Part shown: positions 44,216 through 51,485 of the stretch, one piece after another
Numbering within the stretch: the first letter of the stretch is position 1
Layout: each line of letters starts with the position of its first letter
Source of the DNA: Alistipes sp.
GTDB taxonomy: Bacteria; Bacteroidota; Bacteroidia; Bacteroidales; Rikenellaceae
Reading direction: 5' to 3'
Length of the DNA stretch: 64,000 bases
Assembly: GCA_017547175.1 (NCBI GenBank)
Contig: JAFYQI010000008.1
Coordinates: 310,001 to 374,000 of the forward strand
Notes under the pieces: generated by a model
Told to the model about the DNA's origin: nothing
What the model saw: the letters and a program-made list of their open reading frames with translations, nothing else
Databases searched by the model: none
Made by a program: the position numbers and the translations under genes

Positions 44216-44250
44216 AGCAGGTTGTCCCACATGGGCAACCTGCTTTTTTT
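44216..44250 (+). terminator. rplS terminator
   Basis: AGCAGGTTG, loop, CAACCTGCT, T7. The following 44251-44406 holds no gene and no obvious -7 box for clpB. Confidence 0.92.
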
Positions 44251-44406
44251 ATGCCATTTAGTCGCATATTGGCACGACACGCCTGCCAAAAAAAGACAAA
44301 AATTCACCTCCTAGCGACAATCCGTCAGCCAAATCCTCACTGGCAAATCTTTTGCGGTACACACCCTACGTAGACAATTGCAAAAACGACTTAAACCAAT
44401 CTAGTT

Positions 44407-47001
44407 ATGAATATCAACACACTTACCATCAAGGCGCAGGAGGCGTTGCAGGGTGCCGTCTCCGTGGCACACGAATTTCGCCAGCAGGCCGTTGAGCCGC
44501 TCCACCTCGTGCGTGTGCTGACTCTCGACCAGAATTCACTCACAGGCTTCCTTTTAGGGCGCGTGGGTGTGAATCTGAAAAATTTATCCGATGAGGTACA
44601 ACAGGCCCTGGAACATCTACCTAAAGTTGAAGGTGGCGAGCCCTATTTTGCTCCCGAACTGACACAGGTAATACAACGTGCAGTTGATTTCACAAAGCCT
44701 TTCGGCGATAAATATGCCTCGGTTGAACATCTGCTGTTAGCGCTTGTTGCCGAGCGTGGTACAGCCGCCAACATCCTAAAACGACAAGGGGCTACCGAGC
44801 AGGAGTTAATCGAAGCCATCCGCACCTTCCGCAAAGGAGCTACGGTCGATTCGCAGACCGCTTCGCAGGAGTGGGATGCTCTGGGAAAGTATGCCATCAA
44901 TCTCAACGAGCAGGCCCGTCAGGGTAAGCTCGACCCCGTAATCGGCCGCGATGAGGAGATTCGTCGCGTGTTGCAGATCCTCTCGCGCCGTACGAAGAAT
45001 AATCCGATTCTGGTCGGTGAGGCCGGTGTGGGTAAAACCGCCATTGCCGAGGGCATTGCCCGTCGCATCATTGATGGCGATGTACCCGAAAACATCCGCA
45101 CGAAGTCGATCTTCTCGCTCGATATGGGTGCGCTGATTGCCGGTGCAAAGTACCAGGGCGAATTTGAGGAGCGTCTGAAGGCGGTGGTGCAGGAGGTGAT
45201 TGCCTCCGAGGGGGAGATTCTGCTCTTTATCGACGAGATCCATACGCTGGTTGGCGCGGGCAAATCATCGGGTGCGATGGATGCTGCCAACATTTTGAAG
45301 CCGGCCCTGGCGCGTGGCGATCTGCGTACGATTGGTGCCACGACCCTCGACGAGTTCCAAAAATACTTCGAGCAGGACAAGGCCCTCGAGCGCCGTTTCC
45401 AAAAAGTGATGGTCGAGGAGCCCTCAGTGGAGGATGCCGTCTCGATTCTGCGCGGATTGAAGGAGCGTTACGAAAACCACCACCGCGTCCGCATCAAGGA
45501 CGAAGCGATTGTGGCGGCCGTGGAGCTCTCGACCCGCTACATCACCTCGCGCTTTTTGCCCGACAAAGCAATCGACTTGGTCGATGAGGCCGCTTCGCGC
45601 CTGCGCCTGGAGATGAACTCCGTACCCGAGGAGATCGATACGCTCGACCGTCGTATGCGTCAACTTGAGATTGAGCGTGAGGCAATTCGTCGCGAGAAAG
45701 ATGAGGCTCGAATCGCCTTATTAACCCAAGAGATCGATGAACTGAAAGCTCGCGTCGGCGCCATGCGTGCCAAGTGGCAACACCAGCGCGACCTGCTGCA
45801 ACAGATTCAGTCCCAGAAGGAGCAAATCGAGCAGTTTAAGGTCGAGGCCGAGCAGGCCGAGCGACAGAGCGACTTTGGTCGTGTGGCCGAGATTCGCTAC
45901 GGCAAGATAGTCGCAGCCGAGCAGCAGATTGCCTCGCTCGAGCAGCAGTACCAGGAGGCTTCGGCAGGCGAGTCGATGATCAAGGAGGAGGTCTCGGCCG
46001 AGGATGTTGCCGAGGTGGTGTCGCGCTGGACGGGGATTCCCGTTAGTCGCATGCTCGCCTCGGAGCGTGAGAAGTTGCTCTACATGGAACGTGAACTTCA
46101 CAACCGTGTCGTGGGTCAAGAGGAGGCCATTCGCGCCATCTCGGATGCCGTGCGCCGTTCGCGTGCCGGATTGAGCGATCCGCGCAAACCGATCGGTTCG
46201 TTCATCTTCCTCGGTACAACGGGAGTTGGCAAAACGGAGTTGGCGAAGGCGTTGGCCGAGTTCCTCTTCAACGACGACCAGATGATAACCCGCATCGACA
46301 TGTCGGAGTACCAGGAGCGTCACGCCGTTTCGCGACTGGTAGGTGCGCCTCCGGGCTATGTAGGCTACGATGAGGGCGGCCAGCTGACCGAGGCGGTGCG
46401 CCGTAAACCCTACTCGGTAGTCCTCCTGGATGAGATCGAGAAAGCCCATCCCGATGTCTTCAACATCCTCCTGCAGGTCTTGGACGATGGCCGTCTGACA
46501 GATAACAAGGGGCGCACGGTCGACTTCCGCAATACGATCATCATCATGACCTCAAACATGGGTTCGCACCTGATTCAGGAGCGTCTGGCGACCGATTACA
46601 ACGGTGAGAAGATCGACCCCGCACTGCTCGATAAGACGCGCGAGGAGGTGATCGAACTTCTCAAACAGCAACTCAAGCCCGAATTTCTGAACCGTGTAGA
46701 TGAGATTGTCCTCTTCGAGCCCCTCTCGAAGGCCGACATCCGCGAGATCGTCGATCTGCAACTGTGTGGCGTACAGCGTCTTTTGGCACAGAACGGCATC
46801 ATACTAGAGTACACCGAGGCGGCTCGCAACCGCATCGCCGAGTTGGGTTACGATCCGCTCTTTGGTGCACGCCCCGTGAAGCGTACGATCCAACGCGAGG
46901 TGGTCAATGCCCTCTCGAAACGGATCTTGGCCGGCGAGGTGGAACGCTCGCGACCGATCTCAATCGATGTCGAGGCAGGGGCGCTGATTTTCAAGAATTA
47001 A
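44407..47001 (+). CDS. clpB: ATP-dependent disaggregase ClpB
   Basis: 864 residues, full length. Clp N domain (1-145: [16 protein letters not shown]), AAA1 with Walker A GEAGVGKT and [12 protein letters not shown], the middle coiled-coil domain (about 400-525, [19 protein letters not shown] onwards) that marks ClpB, AAA2 with GTTGVGKTE and [14 protein letters not shown], and the C-terminal D2 small domain. With DnaK it rescues aggregated proteins. No canonical -7 box is visible upstream, so expression may use another sigma factor. Convergent with the glycan operon. Confidence 0.97.
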   Translation: MNINTLTIKAQEALQGAVSVAHEFRQQAVEPLHLVRVLTLDQNSLTGFLLGRVGVNLKNLSDEVQQALEHLPKVEGGEPYFAPELTQVIQRAVDFTKPFGDKYASVEHLLLALVAERGTAANILKRQGATEQELIEAIRTFRKGATVDSQTASQEWDALGKYAINLNEQARQGKLDPVIGRDEEIRRVLQILSRRTKNNPILVGEAGVGKTAIAEGIARRIIDGDVPENIRTKSIFSLDMGALIAGAKYQGEFEERLKAVVQEVIASEGEILLFIDEIHTLVGAGKSSGAMDAANILKPALARGDLRTIGATTLDEFQKYFEQDKALERRFQKVMVEEPSVEDAVSILRGLKERYENHHRVRIKDEAIVAAVELSTRYITSRFLPDKAIDLVDEAASRLRLEMNSVPEEIDTLDRRMRQLEIEREAIRREKDEARIALLTQEIDELKARVGAMRAKWQHQRDLLQQIQSQKEQIEQFKVEAEQAERQSDFGRVAEIRYGKIVAAEQQIASLEQQYQEASAGESMIKEEVSAEDVAEVVSRWTGIPVSRMLASEREKLLYMERELHNRVVGQEEAIRAISDAVRRSRAGLSDPRKPIGSFIFLGTTGVGKTELAKALAEFLFNDDQMITRIDMSEYQERHAVSRLVGAPPGYVGYDEGGQLTEAVRRKPYSVVLLDEIEKAHPDVFNILLQVLDDGRLTDNKGRTVDFRNTIIIMTSNMGSHLIQERLATDYNGEKIDPALLDKTREEVIELLKQQLKPEFLNRVDEIVLFEPLSKADIREIVDLQLCGVQRLLAQNGIILEYTEAARNRIAELGYDPLFGARPVKRTIQREVVNALSKRILAGEVERSRPISIDVEAGALIFKN

Positions 47002-47006
47002 CCATC

Positions 47007-47046
47007 AAAAAAGGACTTTGACAAAGTGGTCAAAGTCCTTTTTTTG
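47007..47046. terminator. Bidirectional terminator overlapping the GT2 stop
   Basis: AAAGGACTTTGAC, loop, GTCAAAGTCCTTT plus T-run. The last codons and the stop of the GT2 gene (47030-47046) lie inside the stem. Confidence 0.88.
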
Positions 47047-47956
47047 CAATCAGCCATGCTAGGCGGTTGTATAGGTTCAAGAGTGGTTGTCGCCAACGAA
47101 TAGGCAGTCGATTCAATACCTGCACCTTGCGCAACGTCCGACGATAGGTCTTCGTAAAGTGGAAGGTTTCGATCGCCCGCCGTGCTGCCTCCGTATCGCC
47201 CTTGGCACAAAGAATCAGAGCTTTGCCGAGGGCAGCACGCGCCACAAATTCGCGCTCATCAAGCGGAGCAGTCGGATCGTAGAGCTTTTCAAACGAAAAT
47301 TCGGTCTTCTCGGGGGTATAGATCGAAGCGGAACGGTTCGAGGCCTCTTTCAGGTAGCGCACCAACGGCTTGGGCGAGAAACAAATACGGTATTTTCGAG
47401 CCAGCTTAATCCACATGTAGAGGTCACCGGCAATCTTCATTCCTACGGGGAAGCCACCGATCTCGGCGAAGATACGACGCGGCATGGCGCTTGCCGAAGG
47501 GATAGCGATATAACGGTGTGCCGAATCTCGGAAAAAATGCTCCACTACACCCCGCTCTTCGGGACACGGAGCACGAAACAGTCCCTCTTTCGAGACCACC
47601 TGAAACGAGGTGCAATAGAGACCGCAATCGGGGTATTCGTTAATCAGGTTGTTGATCTCCTCCAAGAAACCCTCCTCCCATTGATCATCGGCATCCACGA
47701 GGGCGACAAATTCGCCACGTGCTTCGCTGATCGCACGGTTGCGGGCGGCACATTCGCCCCCATTGGGTTGGTCAATCAGGCGAATCAGGGGCGAGGAGAT
47801 GGCACGCACCACCTCGGCTGAACGATCGGTTGAGCCATCGTTTACCACGACAATCTCCAAAGGTTGAAGGCTCTGCGCCAAAACCGATCGAATGGTTGCT
47901 TCGATTTCGCGCTCCTTGTTATAGAGGGGAATGATGACCGAAAAACTATTTTTCAT
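47030..47956 (-). CDS. Glycosyltransferase family 2
   Basis: 308 residues from ATG 47956 (the longer open frame to 48076 lies within the Stealth gene). GT-A fold: FSVIIPLYNKEREIEATIRS, IVVVNDGSTDRSAEV, the DxD region VALVDADDQWEEGFLEEI, then LYMWIKLARKYRICF. It transfers a sugar from a nucleotide donor in the cytoplasm. Last gene of the LuxE-like/Stealth/GT2 operon; its start overlaps the Stealth stop by 11 bases. Its stop codon lies within the shared terminator stem. Confidence 0.92.
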   Translation of the reverse strand: MKNSFSVIIPLYNKEREIEATIRSVLAQSLQPLEIVVVNDGSTDRSAEVVRAISSPLIRLIDQPNGGECAARNRAISEARGEFVALVDADDQWEEGFLEEINNLINEYPDCGLYCTSFQVVSKEGLFRAPCPEERGVVEHFFRDSAHRYIAIPSASAMPRRIFAEIGGFPVGMKIAGDLYMWIKLARKYRICFSPKPLVRYLKEASNRSASIYTPEKTEFSFEKLYDPTAPLDEREFVARAALGKALILCAKGDTEAARRAIETFHFTKTYRRTLRKVQVLNRLPIRWRQPLLNLYNRLAWLIAKKGL

Positions 47957-48929
47957 AGCTCGATTTTTGGGGTAAAAGTTGATCAAAACCCTGCTGCAGG
48001 GTGCGGCATACGGCATCGAAATCGGCAATCTCCGCACTGTCGTGCAGGCAGAGCAGGCGTTGTGCTCCCGTAGCAATTTGTCGGGCGATAGTCGCTACCG
48101 ATTCGTCAGTCAGGGTCAGCATACGCGCATCTGCCATCGAGCGGGGTACGAACTCACCTCGACACAACACATCATAACGGATCAGCCAATGCGAGAGGTC
48201 GCTCGTTGAGCGAAAACGGTGCGAGGAGGTCTCCTTTAGGCGATCACTCCACAGCTTCCAGGCACGGCGAAAATCGGCCTTGCGGTAGGGCAGCATCTGA
48301 TGCGAATCGTAGAAGGCAGGAAAGAAACTCCACGGCAGAAGTGAGAGCGTTTTCAAGAGATTACCCACTCCATAACAAGGGGCAAACCATTTGCGCCAAT
48401 GGCGATTCAGCGCCTTGCGCGAATGGAGGGCATTGATCAGCTCCAGGTTATTCAAAATTGTGGGTGCAACCGACGAGGGGCGCACCACACTCAGGCGGGC
48501 CATGTCGCAGGGGAGACCCTCGCGGAAGAAATCCTCGGGCACGACGGGGCGCGTCAGGAAGGTGTCGTCGTTGAGCAGCACAAAGTGCTCGGCCAGATCG
48601 TCGATGCGCCACAGATTCAGCTCCAGGACATTCGAGTTGAAGGTCGGGAGCCACTCCTTGGGGATGTAATCCGTATGGCGGACGATGTGGAGCTTCGGGT
48701 GTGCGGTCTCGAGCCAAGCGGGCAGGTGGCCCCAAGTGATGAGGTGCACCTTGCGTACCCAGGGGGCAAAACGCTCCACGGCACGAAACCAATAGCGCAA
48801 CGTGCCCCAATCGCGGTAGCGAATGGCGGAACCGTCCATGCCGGCCTCAATACGGTATTTTCGAAACTCCTCCTGCCAGGCAGGATCTGCTCCGTCGACC
48901 CAGGGGATGACAAAATCAATTTCGTGCAT
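47946..48929 (-). CDS. Stealth family sugar-phosphate transferase
   Basis: 327 residues. The Stealth blocks are clear: CR1 IDFVIPWVDGADPAW at the N-terminus, CR2 RDWGTLRYWFRAVERFAPWV...TFNSNVLELNLWRI...HFVLLNDDTFL, then CR3-like DSHQMLPYRKADFRRAW. Stealth enzymes are hexose-1-phosphate transferases that build phosphate-linked capsule or exopolysaccharide chains. It sits 3 bases after the LuxE-like gene and overlaps the GT2 gene. I infer that this operon makes or decorates a surface glycan with a phosphodiester linkage. Confidence 0.92.
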   Translation of the reverse strand: MHEIDFVIPWVDGADPAWQEEFRKYRIEAGMDGSAIRYRDWGTLRYWFRAVERFAPWVRKVHLITWGHLPAWLETAHPKLHIVRHTDYIPKEWLPTFNSNVLELNLWRIDDLAEHFVLLNDDTFLTRPVVPEDFFREGLPCDMARLSVVRPSSVAPTILNNLELINALHSRKALNRHWRKWFAPCYGVGNLLKTLSLLPWSFFPAFYDSHQMLPYRKADFRRAWKLWSDRLKETSSHRFRSTSDLSHWLIRYDVLCRGEFVPRSMADARMLTLTDESVATIARQIATGAQRLLCLHDSAEIADFDAVCRTLQQGFDQLLPQKSSYEK

Positions 48930-48932
48930 AGG

Positions 48933-49898
48933 TTATTGTACCAATAAGTTACACCCTCTAATTTCACTATGGTCGATGCGGCCCTCCACCTCAAAGGATC
49001 CGTCTGCATGCAGACGGGCCACATCCTCGGTCTGGAGGAAGGCGCAAGAATAATAGTTGGCCAGGTCAATGATGTTCAGTCCTCCACGTCCGGCTTCAAA
49101 GCGCACATCGAGCGGGTCATTGACATCACGCACCGCTACGCGCATCCACGGAGGGCAATAGAAGCGATTCGCCCCCTTCGAGTAGGCTTGCGACGTAAGC
49201 TCGGCCATGCCGTACTCGGAGTGAATCTGCTCCACGCCGAAACCCTCGCATAGAATCTTGTGAAAGGCCTCCTTCGGCAACTCCTCGCGGTGGCCCTTCA
49301 TGCCTCCCGTCTCCATAACGATCGTATTTTGCAGTTGCGGAGCGTAACGTTCTGCCAAATCCCACAACGCGTAGCTCACGCCCAGCAGAATTTTCGGCTT
49401 GGGGTCAGCCGCCATGTCGGCAATCAGTTGTTCGTATTGGTCAAGGTAGAAGCCGCCCGATCCACACGTTTCGATCAACCGATCAACCATGTAGATCAGC
49501 GACGAACCTTTGCGTTGCAAATAATTCGGCAACAAGCCATAGATGCTCCACTGCTGCTCCGCGCCGTAGAAGAGTCGGAACGCCTCGCTGAAGGCGCGCT
49601 CATAGAGTGCGAGTGAGGCCATCGGGTGGCGCGAGGGGGTCATGCCCGTCGTGGCACTCGAGGTAAAGACCATCTCGGGCGTCTGCTCGCCGCAATAGAC
49701 GTCACGCTGCTTGAAGAGTCGAATCGGCAGGAAGGGAATCTGCTTGAGTCGTTGCACCGCGCTTGGATCGATCTCCATCAGCGTCAGGTATTCACGGTAG
49801 GGTGCACACTGCTCGGCCTGCCGACGAAACACCGACAAGCAGAGCTGTTCGAACGCTGCGTGGTCACGGATCGAAAAGACTTGATTCAACTCGTTCAT
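48933..49898 (-). CDS. LuxE/PaaK-like acyl-adenylating enzyme
   Basis: 321 residues, related to LuxE acyl-protein synthetases and other ANL adenylate-forming enzymes. Adenylate-forming motifs: FTSSATTGMTPSRH (phosphate loop), IHSEYGMAELTSQAY and FEVEGRIDHSEIRGCNLLV (the GRxD and Arg-Gly block). It should activate a carboxylic acid as acyl-AMP and pass it to a thiol or hydroxyl acceptor. Such genes occur in Bacteroidetes surface-glycan clusters; the acid is unknown. First gene of the operon; its ATG is 4 bases from the -7 box. Confidence 0.85.
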   Translation of the reverse strand: MNELNQVFSIRDHAAFEQLCLSVFRRQAEQCAPYREYLTLMEIDPSAVQRLKQIPFLPIRLFKQRDVYCGEQTPEMVFTSSATTGMTPSRHPMASLALYERAFSEAFRLFYGAEQQWSIYGLLPNYLQRKGSSLIYMVDRLIETCGSGGFYLDQYEQLIADMAADPKPKILLGVSYALWDLAERYAPQLQNTIVMETGGMKGHREELPKEAFHKILCEGFGVEQIHSEYGMAELTSQAYSKGANRFYCPPWMRVAVRDVNDPLDVRFEAGRGGLNIIDLANYYSCAFLQTEDVARLHADGSFEVEGRIDHSEIRGCNLLVQ

Positions 49899-49902
49899 AA
49901 TA

Positions 49903-49981
49903 CAAATATACGAAAAAAGTAGTTAAAATATCAGAGTGGTAACAAAATATAAATTTCTCGCTTGATTACCATCAGCCTTGG
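49903..49981 (-). promoter_or_regulatory. Conserved long promoter module, copy B
   Basis: Minus-strand -7 box TATATTTG (49903-49910), 9 bases, GATATTTTAACTA (49920-49932), 7 bases, TATTTTGTTA (49940-49949), 16 bases, TGGTAA (49966-49971). Same blocks and spacings as 31987-32055 (50 of 69 bases identical by hand count). ATG follows the -7 box after TATT. Confidence 0.75.
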
Positions 49982-50074
49982 AGCGAGTGGGAAGGATAGC
50001 TGCAAAAGATGATTAATTCAGGAAAAATTGACCGATTTATAACATTTTTTAACACATTGATTATCTGTAATTTA

Positions 50075-50083
50075 CCCCCCCCC
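50075..50083 (+). repeat. Poly-C tract of nine
   Basis: C9 about 50 bases upstream of the -7 box of the small-peptide/fimbrillin operon. Homopolymeric C/G runs of this length are rare in this window. Confidence 0.8.
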
Positions 50084-50131
50084 TCGATAAAATATTTGAT
50101 TAAAAACGCTATGTTTTTATTATTATTTTTA

Positions 50132-50139
50132 TATTTTTG
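50132..50139 (+). promoter_or_regulatory. -7 box of small-peptide/fimbrillin operon
   Basis: TATTTTTG in an AT-rich tract, 88 bases before the first peptide gene. No TTTG at the usual -33 distance; one lies 33 bases upstream (50095-50098). Confidence 0.5.
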
Positions 50140-50227
50140 TGCCGTAAATGGTATTTTCTATTCCTTTACAAGGAACACGATACGTGCTTTTTTGAAGAAC
50201 TACGAACGAAAAACTAAAAATATTATA

Positions 50228-50350
50228 ATGAAGAATCAATACACGGCTCCCGAAATGGAGGTGCTCGACCTGACCGTTGAGCAGGGTTTTGCCAACTCGC
50301 TGCCCGATGCAGGAGACTTTGAGGGTACCACTCCCGAGACCGGTAATTAA
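50228..50350 (+). CDS. Small acidic peptide, paralogue 1
   Basis: 40 residues: starts MKNQYTAPEMEVLDLTVE, then QGFANSLPDAGDFEG. It is paralogous to the next small gene: identical at Met-Lys, Tyr5, Pro8-Glu9, Glu11, Val17-Glu18, Gly20-Phe21-Ala22 and Ser24. No signal peptide or membrane helix, strongly acidic C-terminal half. ATG 50228 is chosen because both paralogues begin with MK and the conserved block follows at the same distance. Function unknown; similar short ORFs often precede fimbrillin-like genes in Bacteroidales, as far as I recall. Confidence 0.75.
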   Translation: MKNQYTAPEMEVLDLTVEQGFANSLPDAGDFEGTTPETGN

Positions 50351-50371
50351 TTCATCCCAAACATTGCACAG

Positions 50372-50497
50372 ATGAAGAAGAGCTATTTGAGCCCCGAGAT
50401 CGAGTGGGTTGAGGTAATCGTCGAGCTGGGTTTTGCCGGCTCGGGTAACTCAACCGAGGATTGGAACGAGGACGATGATCCCATCGAAATCGGTTAA
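50372..50497 (+). CDS. Small acidic peptide, paralogue 2
   Basis: 41 residues: starts MKKSYLSPEIEWVEVIVE, then LGFAGSGNSTEDWNEDDD. It shares the pattern Y..(S/A)PE(I/M)E.....VE.GFA.S with the gene 21 bases upstream. The tail is very acidic (five Asp/Glu in a row around 33-36). No secretion signal is visible. It could be a precursor peptide, a chaperone-like partner or a regulatory leader for the lipoprotein gene that starts 29 bases later; none of these is proven. Confidence 0.75.
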   Translation: MKKSYLSPEIEWVEVIVELGFAGSGNSTEDWNEDDDPIEIG

Positions 50498-50526
50498 AAA
50501 AACGCCTATCATTTCACCATCTATCC

Positions 50527-51411
50527 ATGCGATTTATGAAAAGAGTTCTCTTGTGGATCATCGGTATAGCCGTTACTTTCACCTCCTGCTCACGTGAGGA
50601 GGTGACGGCCGATCTATTGCCGCACACCGATGATTTCACGGCATCTATTTCCGTAGAAAGCCGTACCGAATTGCAGGATAACACGAAGATTTTGTGGGAG
50701 GAGGATGACCTGGTTTCGATTTTCGCAGTTACAATGCACAACCGCCAATACCGTGTAAAATCACTTTCGGAGAATCGTCGTTCGGCTACGTTTACCAAAA
50801 CGGGCGTCTATTCGGGTAGCGGTGACAACGCGCCAGCTGCCAAAGTGGCACTCTTCCCGTACCACGTCGATGCGCGACTGAACGATCTGAAAATCACCAC
50901 CTATACACCCAGCGAGCAGCCTTATGCAAGTGGTAAGTATGGGTTGGACTACTCGCTGATGGCTGCACAAACCACAGGTAGCAGCTTCTCGTTCAAGAAT
51001 ACCGGTGCGCTGATGCGTTTCAACGTTGCCAAAGATGAGGGAGTGCCTGAGCCCTACACGTTGCAAAGCATCCGCATTGAATCGAAGACGCTTGCCTTGG
51101 CCGGCAAGGTCACCATCGACCTTTCGACCGACAACAAGGCGATTGTGGCAGAGGACGGACCGAAGATGATCACCCTGACGGGTATCAACACGAAGATCAC
51201 GACCGAGGCGCAATCCTTCTATGTGGCGTTGCCCGCTGTGACCTTCCCCGCCAACGACTTGACCTTCACCTTCGTTTTTGACGAGATGACCAAAGTCATT
51301 CCATATGCGGCTTCGCTTACCGCAAGGCAAAACAGCATCAAATCGATCATTTACAACATCTCCTCGGAGGAGTTCACCGGTGAAACGCCTGGATTTGACA
51401 CAGAGGAGTAA
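50527..51411 (+). CDS. Fimbrillin-like lipoprotein
   Basis: 294 residues (ATG 50536 is an alternative start). Signal peptide and lipobox ending FTSC at residue 21, then the fimbrillin/Mfa1-like N-terminal pattern: DDFTASISVESRTELQDN, ILWEEDDLVSIFAV, SATFTKTG, VALFPYHVDA, and FYVALPAVTFPANDLTF near the end. These are two beta-sandwich domains of the kind used in Bacteroidales fimbriae and adhesins. Its whole length aligns with the first 280 residues of the next protein, so the pair arose by duplication. Confidence 0.82.
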   Translation: MRFMKRVLLWIIGIAVTFTSCSREEVTADLLPHTDDFTASISVESRTELQDNTKILWEEDDLVSIFAVTMHNRQYRVKSLSENRRSATFTKTGVYSGSGDNAPAAKVALFPYHVDARLNDLKITTYTPSEQPYASGKYGLDYSLMAAQTTGSSFSFKNTGALMRFNVAKDEGVPEPYTLQSIRIESKTLALAGKVTIDLSTDNKAIVAEDGPKMITLTGINTKITTEAQSFYVALPAVTFPANDLTFTFVFDEMTKVIPYAASLTARQNSIKSIIYNISSEEFTGETPGFDTEE

Positions 51412-51485
51412 ACTGCAAGAGGAACAAACAAACAAACTAATAAATAAACAATCAACCAATTATTCACAACTAAATCTACATCATT

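Noticed and set aside
44266..44290. TTGGCACG... sequence before clpB as a sigma-54 promoter
   Set aside because: The -24 GG element is present but the GC element is not at the required spacing.
50009..50227. N-terminal extension of small peptide 1
   Set aside because: It crosses the putative promoter and is AT-rich with no pattern; the paralogue aligns from the ATG at 50228.
50228..50497. Small peptides as a RiPP cluster
   Set aside because: No ATP-grasp, radical SAM, LanM, YcaO or peptidase-transporter gene lies nearby; kept as an open possibility only.
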